From assembly GCF_020172685.1 (NCBI RefSeq), contig NZ_CP083986.1, forward strand, positions 2,910,294 through 2,974,293: DNA of 64,000 nt, read 5' to 3'. The notes below the pieces were generated by a model that was given only the letters and a program-made list of their open reading frames with translations, had not been told where the DNA came from and did not search any database. The stretch's first letter is position 1; each line of letters opens with the position of its first letter. Below are positions 51,852 to 62,198 of the stretch, one piece after another. The stretch comes from [Mycobacterium] nativiensis (GTDB taxonomy: Bacteria; Actinomycetota; Actinomycetes; Mycobacteriales; Mycobacteriaceae). Made by a program: the position numbers and the translations under genes.

Positions 51852-53506
51852 TGCTGCAGCGCCCAGCGGTCCATGTTCCAGCCGGCGCCCCAGCGGGTGG
51901 GGTTGGCGGCGACACCGTAGGTCTTCTTTGACGACAGCAGGGTGCGCTGCTGTCGGTACAGCGGCAGGGTCGGCATGTCGGCCCACAGCACCGGGGCGCT
52001 CTCGGCCAGCAGCCGGACCAGCTCGGTCGGGTCGGCGGTGACCGCCAGCGCGGAGATGATGCCGTCGATCTGGTCGTTGCGGTAACCCGACAGGTTGTTG
52101 CCGTTGCCGCTGAACAGCTCGTAGGCATCCATCACCGACGACCCGGTCGACCCACTGCCGGTGGACCCGCCGGTGCTGGCCAGCAGCACGTCGATCTGCC
52201 CCTCCCGCAGCGCCAGCGGACCGATGCTCTCTGATGCCACCTCGTTGATGGTGATGCCGGCCGGGGCGCACGAGGTGGTGATCGCGCCGACCACCGCGGC
52301 CAGCCGGGTGTTGGGCCCGCGGTAGCCGATCCGCACGGTCAGGGGTTTGCCGGCGAGTGCGTCGCGGGCGGCGTTCGGGTCGGCGTGCGCGAACTGGGCG
52401 GCCTCAGGCACGTTCTCGGCTTGGTCGAACGCGTCGTCCATGGCGGTGTTGAGCCGCGAGTTGACCAGCGGTGCGCCCGCGTCGGCGGCGATGACATCAC
52501 GCGGGGTGCACAGCGCCACGGCCCGGCGCGCCGGGATCTCCGAGAGCGGTCCGGCCGGGGCGAAGATCAGCTGTTCGATGCCGCCCGACGGGGTGTTGCT
52601 GCTCAGGTAGTCATCGGGGGTGATCAGCGACCCGGCCGACCCGGTCGCCACGTCGACGACCTCGACGACACGCTTGCTGACCCGGTCGGCGATGTCGGCA
52701 CTCTGCGGCCAGACCGTGATCCGCTTGGTCACCGGCTTGGCGCCCCACCACTGGTCATTGGCCACCAGCACCACGGCGCCCCCTTCGAGCACCGAGTCGA
52801 TCTTGTAGGGCCCCGATGACGGGAAATACCGCAGATCGGCGCTACGGTCGAGCTGCCAGATGGTGTTCCAGGTCTCGGCGATCTTCGCGATCACGTCGTC
52901 GGCGGGCCCGACCGCGCCCAGCAGCACTTCGGTGGTGTTCACCCCGAGCTTGTCGCCGATCACGTGCGACGGCATCATCGACGTCGCGGTGAACAGTTCC
53001 TCGTAGTCCACGATGCTGCGGTCGGGGAAGAACGACACCCGGGCCTTCTTCTGGCCCGGTCGGCATTCGATGTGGTCGATGTCGAGGTAACCGCCCCGGC
53101 TGGCGGCATCGAAGCCCGGGAACCGGCCCGACTGGGCCGCCCACGCCAGCACCAGATCGTCGCAGGTGATCGGTTTGCCGTCGGAATACACCGCGGCGTC
53201 GGCGATCTGGTAGTCCAGCACCAGCGGTGCGCGGCCCACCACCGAGATGCCGCCGAAGTCATGGTCGGTGAGGATCTGCCCGTCCGGCCCGTGGTAGCCG
53301 AAGCCGGTCAGGGTGCGCGAGAACGCCTGCGGTGCTGCCGAGGCGGCACCGGCCACCGTGGTGGTGTTGTAGGTGATCAGGCCGCCGTCGACCGCGTAGT
53401 CGATCTGGTCGACGGTGGCGCTGGTGCACGACGACACCGATCCGGCGCCTACCGCGGTGACGATCGCCACCAGGAGGGCCGCAGCGTGCCGACCGCGGGC
53501 CGCCAT
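51848..53506 (-). CDS. Family 5 ABC-type solute-binding lipoprotein (Rv2585c-like)
   Basis: A 552-residue DppA/OppA-type binding protein with a signal peptide ending in lipobox VSSC (Cys about 27). The SBP_bac_5 fold shows as [21 protein letters not shown] and [11 protein letters not shown]. No permease or ATPase gene is adjacent: it lies between secF and apt, as in M. tuberculosis. The ligand is unknown. Confidence 0.88.
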   Translation of the reverse strand: MAARGRHAAALLVAIVTAVGAGSVSSCTSATVDQIDYAVDGGLITYNTTTVAGAASAAPQAFSRTLTGFGYHGPDGQILTDHDFGGISVVGRAPLVLDYQIADAAVYSDGKPITCDDLVLAWAAQSGRFPGFDAASRGGYLDIDHIECRPGQKKARVSFFPDRSIVDYEELFTATSMMPSHVIGDKLGVNTTEVLLGAVGPADDVIAKIAETWNTIWQLDRSADLRYFPSSGPYKIDSVLEGGAVVLVANDQWWGAKPVTKRITVWPQSADIADRVSKRVVEVVDVATGSAGSLITPDDYLSSNTPSGGIEQLIFAPAGPLSEIPARRAVALCTPRDVIAADAGAPLVNSRLNTAMDDAFDQAENVPEAAQFAHADPNAARDALAGKPLTVRIGYRGPNTRLAAVVGAITTSCAPAGITINEVASESIGPLALREGQIDVLLASTGGSTGSGSTGSSVMDAYELFSGNGNNLSGYRNDQIDGIISALAVTADPTELVRLLAESAPVLWADMPTLPLYRQQRTLLSSKKTYGVAANPTRWGAGWNMDRWALQQ

Positions 53507-53512
53507 CGCCGG

Positions 53513-54826
53513 TTACCGACCGGCGCCCGGCTTGCCGGTCGGACGCTGGGTGCGCCGGCTCGTGGGACGAACCGGCTTGGCGCCCGGTACCGGGGCAGCC
53601 GGCGCGGCCGCGTCCACGGTGGTCTCGTCCTCGTCGGCGGTGTCGTCCGCGTCGTCGGCGCCGGCCAGGTCTGCACCGGCGGCCGGTGCGGCCTTCGAGG
53701 TGGCTGCGGCCTTGCGCCGCCGCATCACCCGGCGGGTGTGGTTCTGCACCAGCTCGGTACGTTCCCGCAGGCTCACCAGCAGTGGCGTGGCCAGGTAGAT
53801 CGACGAGTAGGTGCCGACGATGACGCCGACCAGCTGCACCAGCGCGAGGTCCTGCAGCGTTCCCACGCCCAGCAGCCACACCGCGACCACCATCAGCGCG
53901 ATGATCGGCAGTGCCGAGATCAGGCTGGTGTTGATCGACCGCATGAAGGTCTGGTTGATGGCCAGGTTGGCCTGCTCGGCATAGGTCAGCTTGGGTTTGT
54001 GCTCGAAGCCGTGAGTATTCTCCTCGACCTTGTCGAACACGATGACGGTGTCGTAGATCGAGAACCCGAGGATGGTCAACAGGCCGATAACGGTCGCCGG
54101 GGTCACCTCGAATCCGACCAGCGAATACACCCCGGCGGTGACGACGACGTCGAAGACCATCGAGATCATCGCCGAGATGGTCATGTACCACTCGTAGCGC
54201 ACCGTGATGTAGAACGACGCCAACAGCAGGAACACCACCAGTGCGATCACGGCCTTCTGGGTGATCTGCCCACCCCAGGTCTCCGACACCGCCGAGTCGC
54301 TGATCGCCTGCTTGCTGGGCTGCCCGTCTGGTCCCACGGGCTGGAACGCCTCGTAAAGGGCATCGCGCAGCTTGTCGGTCTGCTCGTTGGTGAGCGTTTC
54401 GGCGCGGATCTGCACGGTCGCCGAGGTGCCGTTGCCGACGACGACCACCGATTCGGGGCTGCTGCCGACGGTGTCGCGGAACACCTGCTCCACCTGGGTG
54501 ACGGAGGTTTCGCCCCGCGGGAACGACACCTTGGTGCCGCCGGCGAAGTCGATACCGAAGGTGAACCCGCGGATCAGGATGCTGGCGATGGCGATGGCGA
54601 CCATCGCACCGCTGATCGCGTACCACATCCGTCGCTTACCGATGACCTCGAAGGCGCCGGTGCCGGTGTAGAGCCGCGACAGGAAGCTGTGTTTCGGCGG
54701 CTTCCGGGTGGCGGGAGCCTTTTTGCGGGCCGTCTCCTCCACGGCGGTGCCACTCTCGGTGAGTTCGACCGCGGCCGGTTCTTTCCCCGCGGCCTTCGTA
54801 CCGCTGTTGGTGCTCGGTTTGGCCAT
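53513..54826 (-). CDS. secF: Protein translocase subunit SecF
   Basis: A 437-residue membrane protein with six transmembrane helices that, with SecD, uses proton motive force to aid Sec export. FGIDFAGGTKVSF is the SecF signature, and GFSIYDTVIVFDKVEEN covers the helix-4 proton path. An unusual acidic, Ala/Thr/Pro-rich C-terminal tail (last 70 residues) ends with basic Arg/Lys runs. 4 bp downstream of secD. Confidence 0.95.
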   Translation of the reverse strand: MAKPSTNSGTKAAGKEPAAVELTESGTAVEETARKKAPATRKPPKHSFLSRLYTGTGAFEVIGKRRMWYAISGAMVAIAIASILIRGFTFGIDFAGGTKVSFPRGETSVTQVEQVFRDTVGSSPESVVVVGNGTSATVQIRAETLTNEQTDKLRDALYEAFQPVGPDGQPSKQAISDSAVSETWGGQITQKAVIALVVFLLLASFYITVRYEWYMTISAMISMVFDVVVTAGVYSLVGFEVTPATVIGLLTILGFSIYDTVIVFDKVEENTHGFEHKPKLTYAEQANLAINQTFMRSINTSLISALPIIALMVVAVWLLGVGTLQDLALVQLVGVIVGTYSSIYLATPLLVSLRERTELVQNHTRRVMRRRKAAATSKAAPAAGADLAGADDADDTADEDETTVDAAAPAAPVPGAKPVRPTSRRTQRPTGKPGAGR

Positions 54827-54830
54827 CTGG

Positions 54831-56957
54831 CTATCCCTGTCCCGTCGACTGGGCGGTCACCCGCGCGCTCGTTTTGGCTCCGGATCTGCCGCCCGGCCTG
54901 CCGCCCGATTTCGCTACCGCACGCCGCTCGCGCGCGACCTGCTGCACCGCGCCGAGGCCGTTGTAGGCCGGCTTGGCCAGGGTGGGCGACTTGGACGCCA
55001 GGTACACCAGCGGCCAGGTCACCAGGAACACCACCACCAGGTCGAGGATGGTGGTCAGCCCCAGCGTGAACGCGAAGCCCTTCACCTGGCCGACCGCCAG
55101 GAAGTACAGCACCGCCGCGGCCAGGAAGGTCACCGCGTTGCCGGACACGATCGTCTTACGGGCCCGGCTCCATCCGCGGGGCACCGCGGAGCGGAACGAA
55201 CGGCCTTCCCGGATCTCGTCCTTGATGCGTTCGAAGAACACCACGAAGGAGTCGGCGGTGGTGCCGATACCGATGATCAGACCGGCGATGCCGGCCAAAT
55301 CGAGCGTGTAGTTGATGTAGCGGCCCAACAGGATCAGGATCGCGTAAACCATTGCGCCGGCGACGACCAGCGACAACGCGGTAAGCACCCCGAGCACCCG
55401 GTAGTAGAGCAGCGAGTAGACCAGCACCAGCACCAGCCCGATCCCACCGGCGATCAGGCCGGCCCGCAGCGACGTCATTCCCAGTGTGGCCGAAACGGTT
55501 TCGGCTTCGGAGGACTCGAACGACAGCGGCAGCGACCCGTACTTCAAGACGTTGGCCAGCTGCCGTGCGCCGTCCTGCGTGAATCCCGGTGAGCCACCGG
55601 TGATCTGGGTGCGACCACCCGGGATGGCCTCCTGGATCTGCGGTGCGCTGACGACCTGCGAGTCCAGCGTGAACGCCGTCTGGGTGCCGATGTGGGCCGC
55701 GGTGAAGTCGGCCCAGGTGTCGGCTGCGGCGCTCTTGAACTGCACCTGGACGATGTTGGCGCCGCTGCGCTGATCCATGCCGGAGCTGGCGTCGGCGATC
55801 TGGTCGCCGCTGATGATCGACGGAGCCAGCAGGTATGCGGTCTGATGATCCTGCGAGCAGGTCACCAGCGGCAGGTCCGGGTCGTCGTTGCCGGCCAGGA
55901 TGTCTTCCTTGTCGCACCGGTTCGCCTGGATCTGCAGGGCCAGCGCCTGCACTACCTTGTTGTCGCTCTGCCGCAGCCGTTTCTCGGCAGCGATGCGGGC
56001 CGCCAGGCCCTGTGCCTGGCTGGGCTGACCGGGTTGGCCGGGCATGCCCGGGATTCCGGGCACGCCAGGCATGCCGGGGATCTGCAGGCCGGGGTTCGGC
56101 GTCGCGCCGGGCAGGCCCGGCTGGCTGTTGTCCGGACCCGCGGGGGTGCTCGGCGCGGTGGTCTCGGTGCTGTCCTCAGACCCGGGTCCCTCAGAGGTGG
56201 TGCCCGGCGTCGGGGTCGGCTCCTTGGGGAAGGGACGCGGCTGCGCCGGAGGCGTCATGGGCTGCTGCGGGGCCGACTGGCCGTTGCCGCCGAACATGCC
56301 TTCGCCGCCTGCCCCGCCGAGGCCGAAGTCGCCGGGCAGGCCCGGCGCGCTGGGGACTCCGCCCGGAACACCGGGAACCCCGCCGGGGATACCGGGAACC
56401 CCACCGGGGACGCCGGGAACCCCACCGGGGATACCGGGAACCCCACCGGGGACGCCGGGAACCCCACCGGGGATACCGGGAACCCCACCCGGAACGCCGG
56501 GCGTTCCCGGTGGCAGTCCGGGCCGTCCGCCGGGAAGTCCGGGCATCTGACCGCCGCCGGCCTGCTTCGCTTCCTCTACCGACACACCGGTGACTACCGG
56601 CCGGATGTAGAGCCGGGCGGTCTGCCCGAGGGTGCGGGCCTCGTTGCCGTCACTGCCCGGCACCGTGATGACCAGGTTGTTGCCGTCGATGATGACCTCG
56701 GAGCCGGACACGCCGAGGCCGTTGACGCGCGCACTGATGATCTGCTGGGCCTGATTGAGCGCGTCACGGGTCGGGGCGGAACCGTCCGGTGTGCGAGCCG
56801 TGAGCGTCACGCGGGTGCCACCCTGCAGGTCGATACCCAGCTTGGGTTCGGCCAGCCTGTCTCCGGTCAGGAAGACCAGCAGGTAGACGCCGATGAGCAT
56901 GGCCAGGAAAACAGCCAGACTGCGGGCAGGATGCACCGGCGCCGAAGGCGATGCCAC
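54831..56957 (-). CDS. secD: Protein translocase subunit SecD with collagen-like insertion
   Basis: A 708-residue SecD, long compared with about 570 in M. tuberculosis. The normal parts are present: [14 protein letters not shown] in the first outer domain, and a C-terminal six-helix RND-like domain with [17 protein letters not shown] helix 4 (here [18 protein letters not shown]). Between about residues 155 and 320 a Pro/Gly-rich insertion includes seven copies of a VPG-[VI]-PGG heptad, then Pro/Gln/Thr-rich and MPGxPG stretches. GTG 56957. The tail is basic and rich in Arg/Ser/Gly. Confidence 0.94.
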   Translation of the reverse strand: MASPSAPVHPARSLAVFLAMLIGVYLLVFLTGDRLAEPKLGIDLQGGTRVTLTARTPDGSAPTRDALNQAQQIISARVNGLGVSGSEVIIDGNNLVITVPGSDGNEARTLGQTARLYIRPVVTGVSVEEAKQAGGGQMPGLPGGRPGLPPGTPGVPGGVPGIPGGVPGVPGGVPGIPGGVPGVPGGVPGIPGGVPGVPGGVPSAPGLPGDFGLGGAGGEGMFGGNGQSAPQQPMTPPAQPRPFPKEPTPTPGTTSEGPGSEDSTETTAPSTPAGPDNSQPGLPGATPNPGLQIPGMPGVPGIPGMPGQPGQPSQAQGLAARIAAEKRLRQSDNKVVQALALQIQANRCDKEDILAGNDDPDLPLVTCSQDHQTAYLLAPSIISGDQIADASSGMDQRSGANIVQVQFKSAAADTWADFTAAHIGTQTAFTLDSQVVSAPQIQEAIPGGRTQITGGSPGFTQDGARQLANVLKYGSLPLSFESSEAETVSATLGMTSLRAGLIAGGIGLVLVLVYSLLYYRVLGVLTALSLVVAGAMVYAILILLGRYINYTLDLAGIAGLIIGIGTTADSFVVFFERIKDEIREGRSFRSAVPRGWSRARKTIVSGNAVTFLAAAVLYFLAVGQVKGFAFTLGLTTILDLVVVFLVTWPLVYLASKSPTLAKPAYNGLGAVQQVARERRAVAKSGGRPGGRSGAKTSARVTAQSTGQG
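56365..56512. repeat. 21-bp tandem repeat inside secD
   Basis: About seven copies of a 21-bp unit, alternating two variants so that 42 bp is the higher period, encoding [14 protein letters not shown] on the minus strand. Because 21 is a multiple of three, copy-number change would keep the frame. Confidence 0.85.
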
Positions 56958-57036
56958 GTTATTGAGTCTCCTTCGCTCATTGCGCGATGCGCTCTCGCGA
57001 TCGTCGGGGCTGGTCCGGGCTTGTCTGTGCTTGTTT

Positions 57037-57050
57037 GGGGGCGAGCCCCC
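57037..57050. terminator. Small hairpin between yajC and secD
   Basis: GGGGG/CCCCC (57037-57041 with 57046-57050) with flanking T and A that extend the stem weakly. It sits in the 193-bp gap between yajC and secD and may weaken read-through. Confidence 0.35.
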
Positions 57051-57150
57051 GAACCCCGATCAGTTCGACTGCATCCGCAAAAGGGTACGTGCCGGACCGG
57101 CAGGCGTGATCGTTGGGCGGGCGTTCCGCGCGTCGCGGGCCTGCAGAAGG

Positions 57151-57459
57151 CTAAGCGCCCTCGGCGCCCTGTTCGACCGCGGCCTCAGCCGTGAAGTCCT
57201 CCGGCTCGATCTTGTCCCGAACGGCCAGCTTCATCCAGGTAGTCACCACGCCGGGTGCGATCTCCAGGTCGACGGTGTCATCGGTGATGCCGGTGATCGT
57301 GGCCTGCATTCCGGAGGTGGTGTGGACCCGGTCGCCGACCTGCAGCGACTCATGCAGATCGATGGTGGCTTGCATCGCGCGCTTCTGCCGCCGGGAGGCG
57401 AAGAACATGAATGCGCCCATCACGATGAGCAGCGGCAGGAAGGCAACCATTTGGTTCAT
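57151..57459 (-). CDS. yajC: Preprotein translocase subunit YajC
   Basis: A 102-residue single-helix protein that joins SecDF. The helix spans about residues 5-23, followed by ASRRQKRAMQATIDLHESLQVGDRVHTTSG and the small outer/cytoplasmic barrel. ATG 57459 (MNQMVAFLPLL) gives the usual family N-terminus; the frame is open 72 bp further up. Confidence 0.92.
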   Translation of the reverse strand: MNQMVAFLPLLIVMGAFMFFASRRQKRAMQATIDLHESLQVGDRVHTTSGMQATITGITDDTVDLEIAPGVVTTWMKLAVRDKIEPEDFTAEAAVEQGAEGA

Positions 57460-57641
57460 GACAGCAATCGATCTTTCGACTTGTTCGTATCTGGTGTTCG
57501 GACCCGGCCCATAAGGGGTGTGACGGGCCACAGTGATGACAACAGTGTGCCATTGTGTGACACCACTCCGAGCCGGTACCGCCGTTCGCCGCCTACGCTG
57601 TGGGGATCCGGGGGGTCAGGATCCTATGGGAAGGTTGGCCG

Positions 57642-57962
57642 ATGAAAAAGTTTGCGTGTGGTCTCGCGACCGCCGTCGCGTTCGCGGCTGCTCCCCTGGC
57701 CGTCGGAGCGTTGGCTATGCCCGCCGTCGGATCGGCGGAACCACTGAACTGCCCGGGCGGCCAGTACTGGGAACCGAGCACCAACACCTGCATGCCGCTC
57801 GGCCAGGGGCCGACGCCGCTGGACTGCCCGGGCGGTGCGTACTGGGAGCCCAGCACCAACACCTGCATGCCGCTCGGCCAGGGGCCGACGCCGCTGAACT
57901 GCCCGCCCGGTGAATGGTGGAACCCGTTCGGAAACGCCTGCCGGCCACTCGGCCAGGTCTGA
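57642..57962 (+). CDS. Small secreted protein of three Cys-pair repeats
   Basis: A 106-residue protein. A signal peptide (1-33, cut near GSA-EP) precedes three 25-residue units. Units 1 and 2 (57741-57815, 57816-57890) are nearly identical, PLxCPGGxYWEPSTNTCMPLGQ; unit 3 is divergent but keeps both Cys (PLNCPPGEWWNPFGNACRPLGQ). Each unit has one Cys pair and aromatic residues, reminiscent of small chitin- or carbohydrate-binding modules. It lies between yajC and gabT with its own promoter region. No named family recognised. Confidence 0.8.
   Translation: MKKFACGLATAVAFAAAPLAVGALAMPAVGSAEPLNCPGGQYWEPSTNTCMPLGQGPTPLDCPGGAYWEPSTNTCMPLGQGPTPLNCPPGEWWNPFGNACRPLGQV
57741..57959 (+). repeat. 75-bp tandem repeat within the Cys-repeat gene
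   Basis: Two units of 75 bp, nearly identical in the second half, followed by a 69-bp divergent third unit. In-frame period, so expansion or loss would add or remove one whole module. Confidence 0.85.
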
Positions 57963-58013
57963 ACCGCGGCGGGGACCGCCAGGGATCGCTAGGAAGCACT
58001 AAGGAGATCGTCC

Positions 58014-59360
58014 ATGCCCGTGCCGCCGCTGCCCCAGAACCGTCACCTGGTCACCGAGATTCCTGGGCCGGGTTCGATGCGACTGGCACGGCGCCGGGCG
58101 GCAGCCGTGGCGCGCGGGGTGGGCAGCACGCTGCCGGTCTACGCGGCACGTGCCGGCGGGGGCATCGTTGAGGACGTCGACGGCAACAGGCTGATCGACC
58201 TGGGGGCCGGTATCGCGGTGACGACCGTCGGCGCCGCCGCACCCCGGGTGGTGGATGCGGTGCGCGAACAGGTCGCCGAATTCACCCACACCTGTTTCAT
58301 GGTCACCCCCTATGAGGGCTATCTGGCCGTTGCCGAAGCCCTGAATCGGGCCACTCCGGGTACCCACGAGAAGCGCTCTGTGCTGCTCAACTCCGGCGCC
58401 GAGGCCCTGGAGAACGCCGTCAAGATCGCCCGGTCCTACACCCACAAGAGCGCAGTGGTCGCGTTCGACCACGCCTATCACGGCCGCACCAACCTGACGA
58501 TGGCACTGACGGCCAAGTCGATGCCCTACAAGAGCGGCTTCGGACCGTTCGCACCCGACGTCTACCGGGCGCCGGCGTCCTACCCCTACCGCGACAGCCT
58601 GATCGATAAGGACCTGGGCAGCGACGGCGGGCGGGCCGCCGAGCGGACCATCGGTGTCATCGAGAGCCAGATCGGGGCCCACAATCTGGCCGCGCTGGTC
58701 ATCGAACCGATCCAGGGCGAGGGCGGCTTCATCGTCCCGGCACCCGGTTTCCTGCCCGCACTGCTGGCCTGGTGCCGCGACAACAACGTGGTGTTCATCG
58801 CCGATGAGGTGCAGACCGGTTTCGCCCGCACCGGGGCGATGTTCGCCTGCGAGCACGAACCAATCGCCCCCGACCTGATCTGCACCGCCAAGGGAATCGG
58901 CGGCGGGCTGCCGCTGGCGGCGGTGACCGGCCGCGCCGAGATCATGGACGCCCCGCACGTCAGCGGTCTGGGCGGTACGTTCGGCGGCAATCCGGTGGCC
59001 TGCGCTGCCGCGCTGGGTGCGTTCGCCACCGTCGAGGCCGAGGATCTGGTGGGGCGGGCCCGCCGGATCGAACGGCTGATCTTCGAGCGGCTGGGCCGGG
59101 CGCAGGCCGATGACGACCGCATCGGCGACGTCCGCGGCCGCGGCGCCATGATCGCCATCGAACTGGTGCGGTCCGGCACCGCCGACCCCGACCCGGACCT
59201 GACCAAAGCCCTGGCGGCGGCCTGCCATCGGGCCGGGGTGATCGTGTTGACCTGCGGAACCTTCGGCAACGTGGTGCGACTGCTGCCGCCGCTGACCATC
59301 AGCGACGATCTGCTGGCCGAGGGGCTGGACGTACTGGTCGGCGAACTGGCGAAGCTGTAA
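58014..59360 (+). CDS. gabT: 4-aminobutyrate aminotransferase
   Basis: A 448-residue class III PLP aminotransferase that moves the GABA amino group to 2-oxoglutarate. The PLP Lys is in CTAKGIGGGLPLAAV, and the cofactor Asp in FIADEVQTGFARTG. ATG 58014 has AAGGAG upstream. Rv2589-like by position, but no gabD is adjacent. Confidence 0.92.
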   Translation: MPVPPLPQNRHLVTEIPGPGSMRLARRRAAAVARGVGSTLPVYAARAGGGIVEDVDGNRLIDLGAGIAVTTVGAAAPRVVDAVREQVAEFTHTCFMVTPYEGYLAVAEALNRATPGTHEKRSVLLNSGAEALENAVKIARSYTHKSAVVAFDHAYHGRTNLTMALTAKSMPYKSGFGPFAPDVYRAPASYPYRDSLIDKDLGSDGGRAAERTIGVIESQIGAHNLAALVIEPIQGEGGFIVPAPGFLPALLAWCRDNNVVFIADEVQTGFARTGAMFACEHEPIAPDLICTAKGIGGGLPLAAVTGRAEIMDAPHVSGLGGTFGGNPVACAAALGAFATVEAEDLVGRARRIERLIFERLGRAQADDDRIGDVRGRGAMIAIELVRSGTADPDPDLTKALAAACHRAGVIVLTCGTFGNVVRLLPPLTISDDLLAEGLDVLVGELAKL

Positions 59361-59489
59361 CCCGGCGGTTCAGCGAGGCTCGACGAAGGAGAGCCGAAAC
59401 TGGAACCGCCGCATCAACCCCGGCGGTTCAGCGAGGCTCGACGAAGGAGAGCCGAAACTGGAACCGCCGCATCAACCCCGGCGGTTCAG
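59361..59489. repeat. 58-bp tandem hairpin repeat after gabT
   Basis: Two identical 58-bp units (59361-59418 and 59419-59476) and 13 bp of a third (59477-59489). Each unit folds on itself: GGCGGTTC with GAACCGCC, and inside GGCTC with GAGCC. The first unit begins directly after the gabT stop and the partial unit overlaps the stop of the convergent gene, so the repeats act as a doubled bidirectional terminator. Confidence 0.85.
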
Positions 59490-59830
59490 TCGGTCTCGCG
59501 ATCGGCGGCCAGGCCGTTCAGCAAGTCCGTGATGTGCGCCAACCCGGCTGCCGTGGCGTCCAGTCGCCCCCGGATCTCGGTGAATCCACCGTCTACGCGG
59601 CTCCGTAGGTCGACCAGGTCGGCACGCATGGCATTGAAGCTCGCCATGGTGGCCTGACGGAAATCGCGCATCTCGCCGCGTATCTCCCCGACATCGCGAT
59701 CGGCTCCACCCGCCAGCACCCGGGCAGCGGCAGCGTCCTGGGCAGTTCGCTGTAACTGCCCGGTGAGCTCGTCGACGCGTGATTCCAGCGCATCAACGCG
59801 GGCTTCGAGGTCTCCGGAGTCCTCGGTCAT
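59486..59830 (-). CDS. Small coiled-coil protein
   Basis: A 114-residue protein made of heptad-rich helix (LEARVDALESRVDELTGQLQ, later EIRGRLDATAAGLAHITDLL). No membrane segment. ATG 59830 (MTEDSG) is preferred; the frame stays open 60 bp upstream. The stop lies within the third partial 58-bp repeat. No family or function recognised. Confidence 0.65.
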   Translation of the reverse strand: MTEDSGDLEARVDALESRVDELTGQLQRTAQDAAAARVLAGGADRDVGEIRGEMRDFRQATMASFNAMRADLVDLRSRVDGGFTEIRGRLDATAAGLAHITDLLNGLAADRETD

Positions 59831-59895
59831 GAAGCCAAATCCTAGTAACCCGTCTGCGGAACCGCGTTCAGCTGTGCACAGCGCAGGCAACCGCC

Positions 59896-60948
59896 CTACT
59901 CGAACAGCCCCTGTTGCCCCAGTCCGCCGGCCCCGGCCGGCGGAACCATCCCCAGGTGCGTCCAGGCCGCCGGCGTGGCGACCCGGCCCCGCGGGGTACG
60001 GGCAACCATCCCGGCACGCACCAGGAACGGCTCGCAGACCTCCTCGACGGTGGCGGCTTCCTCCCCCACCGCGACCGCCAGCGTGGACACTCCGACCGGG
60101 CCGCCACCGAAGCTGCGGGTCAGCGCGGAGAGCACCGCCCGGTCCAGCCGGTCCAGGCCCATTTCGTCGACGTCATAGACCGCCAGCGCGGCCTTGGCCA
60201 CGTCGCGGGTGATCACCCCGTCGGCGCGCACCTCGGCGTAGTCGCGGACCCGGCGCAGCAGCCGGTTGGCGATCCGCGGTGTACCGCGGGACCGCCGCGC
60301 CACCTCCGCCCCGGCCTCGGCCCCCAGCTCGATGCCGAGGATCTTCGCCGAGCGGGCCAGCACCTGCTGCAATTCGGTGGGCTCGTAGAAGTCCATGTGC
60401 GCGGTGAACCCGAACCGGTCCCGCAGTGGGCCGGTCAGCGCACCCGAGCGGGTGGTCGCCCCGACCAGGGTGAACGGTGCGACTTCCAGCGGAATCGACG
60501 TCGCCCCAGGGCCTTTCCCGACCACCACGTCGACCCGGAAGTCCTCCATGGCCAGGTACAGCATCTCCTCGGCGGGCCGCGCGATGCGGTGAATCTCGTC
60601 GATGAACAGCACATCGTGCTCGACCAGGTTCGACAGCATCGCCGCCAGGTCACCGGCGCGTTCCAGCGCCGGACCCGACGTCACCCGCAGCGAGCTGCCG
60701 AGTTCGCTGGCGATGATCATCGCCAGCGACGTCTTGCCCAGGCCGGGCGGGCCGGACAGCAGGATGTGATCCGGTGTGCCACCACGGTTCTTGGCGCCCT
60801 CGATCACCAACTGCAGCTGCTCGCGCACCCGGGGCTGACCGATGAACTCGGCCAGGCTGCGCGGGCGCAGACCGGCGTCGATGTCTCCCTCGCCGACGGT
60901 CAGCGCCGGGGACACCTCACGTGCATCGGGGTCGCCGGATTCGCTCAC
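59896..60948 (-). CDS. ruvB: Holliday junction branch migration helicase RuvB
   Basis: A 350-residue AAA+ motor. Walker A is GPPGLGKTS, Walker B is LFIDEIHR, the arginine finger lies in GPLRDRFG, and a winged helix closes it. GTG 60948 overlaps the ruvA stop by 4 bp. Last gene of ruvC-ruvA-ruvB. Confidence 0.97.
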   Translation of the reverse strand: MSESGDPDAREVSPALTVGEGDIDAGLRPRSLAEFIGQPRVREQLQLVIEGAKNRGGTPDHILLSGPPGLGKTSLAMIIASELGSSLRVTSGPALERAGDLAAMLSNLVEHDVLFIDEIHRIARPAEEMLYLAMEDFRVDVVVGKGPGATSIPLEVAPFTLVGATTRSGALTGPLRDRFGFTAHMDFYEPTELQQVLARSAKILGIELGAEAGAEVARRSRGTPRIANRLLRRVRDYAEVRADGVITRDVAKAALAVYDVDEMGLDRLDRAVLSALTRSFGGGPVGVSTLAVAVGEEAATVEEVCEPFLVRAGMVARTPRGRVATPAAWTHLGMVPPAGAGGLGQQGLFE

Positions 60949-61535
60949 TTGGTCTTCCCCAGCCGGCTCAGCGCCGTCCGCAGCGCGTCGGAGGTGCTGA
61001 TCCCCGGATCATCGGCCAGTACCTTGTCGATGGTCTCCTCGGCCTGCTTGGCCGCAAAGCCAAGCCCGACAAGGGCTTCGACGACCGGCGCGCGCACGCC
61101 GTGACCACTGACCACACCACCGTCGGAGGCTGCCACCGGCCCGATCTTGTCGCGCAGTTCCAGCACCAGCCGCTCGGCCCCGCGCTTCCCGATCCCGGGC
61201 ACCCGGGTCAGCGCGGTGACATCCCCGTCCGCCAGCACCCGGCGCAGTGCGGTCGCGTCGTAGACCGCCAGGGAGGCCAGCGCGATCTTGGGCCCGATCC
61301 CCGACACCCCGATCAGCGTCAGGAACAGATCGCGCGTATCGGCGTCGGGAAAGCCGTACAACGTCATCGAATCCTCGCGCACGATCATCGCGGTGATCAG
61401 CCGGGAGTCACCGCCGCGGCGCAGCGTCGACAGCGTCGCCGGGGTGGCCATCAGCTTGTAACCGACCCCGGCCGCCTCCACCACCACGTGATCCAGGGCG
61501 ATGTCGATGACCTCACCGCGCACCGATGCGATCAT
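60945..61535 (-). CDS. ruvA: Holliday junction complex subunit RuvA
   Basis: A 196-residue tetrameric junction-binding protein: OB fold, two helix-hairpin-helix motifs ([29 protein letters not shown]) and the C-terminal domain III that contacts RuvB. It overlaps ruvC and ruvB by 4 bp each. Confidence 0.97.
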   Translation of the reverse strand: MIASVRGEVIDIALDHVVVEAAGVGYKLMATPATLSTLRRGGDSRLITAMIVREDSMTLYGFPDADTRDLFLTLIGVSGIGPKIALASLAVYDATALRRVLADGDVTALTRVPGIGKRGAERLVLELRDKIGPVAASDGGVVSGHGVRAPVVEALVGLGFAAKQAEETIDKVLADDPGISTSDALRTALSRLGKTK

Positions 61536-62089
61536 GCCCGAGCCGCCTTGAGCTTGGCGGCATACTTACGCCGCGCCTCGGCGGCCTGCGCCTCGGCCGC
61601 CGCCATCCGGGCGATCATCGGGGCTCGCCAGCAGTGGCAGATCGCCAGCGCCAGCGCGTCTGCCGCGTCGGCGGGATTCGGTTTCTGTTGCAGCCCAAGA
61701 ATTCTGGTGACCATCGCCGTCACCTGAGCTTTGTCTGCCGAACCGTTGCCGGTCACGGCGGCCTTGACCTCGCTGGGAGTGTGGAAATGCACGTCGATGC
61801 CCCGGCGGGCGGCCGCCAGGGCGATCACCCCGCCGGCCTGGGCGGTGCCCATCACGGTGGAGACGTTCTGCTGGGAGAACACCCGCTCGACGGCCAGAAC
61901 GTCGGGCCGGTGGGTGTCCAGCCAATACTCGGCGGTGTCGCTGATCGTCAGCAGCCGTTGCGGCAGCGGCTGATCGGCGGGTGTACGCACCACATCGACG
62001 TCCAGTGCGGTGACCTGACGACCGCGGCCGCCCTCGACGACCGACAGACCGCAGCGGGTCAGCCCGGGGTCGACACCCATCACCCGCAC
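61532..62089 (-). CDS. ruvC: Holliday junction resolvase RuvC
   Basis: A 185-residue RNase H-fold endonuclease that cuts Holliday junctions. The active-site acids lie in [23 protein letters not shown] and the C-terminal [15 protein letters not shown] 62089 (RVMGVDPG) is chosen from three clustered GTGs because it has the best distance to AGGGAG and matches the M. tuberculosis start. Confidence 0.96.
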   Translation of the reverse strand: MRVMGVDPGLTRCGLSVVEGGRGRQVTALDVDVVRTPADQPLPQRLLTISDTAEYWLDTHRPDVLAVERVFSQQNVSTVMGTAQAGGVIALAAARRGIDVHFHTPSEVKAAVTGNGSADKAQVTAMVTRILGLQQKPNPADAADALALAICHCWRAPMIARMAAAEAQAAEARRKYAAKLKAARA

Positions 62090-62198
62090 CACACACTCCC
62101 TACCGTAGTGAACATCTGTTCGAACAGTAGCGGGTGAGGCCGACACCGGGCGACAGGACACGCGGCGGCCCGCCGGGCAATCCCCCAACGGCGCCGCT

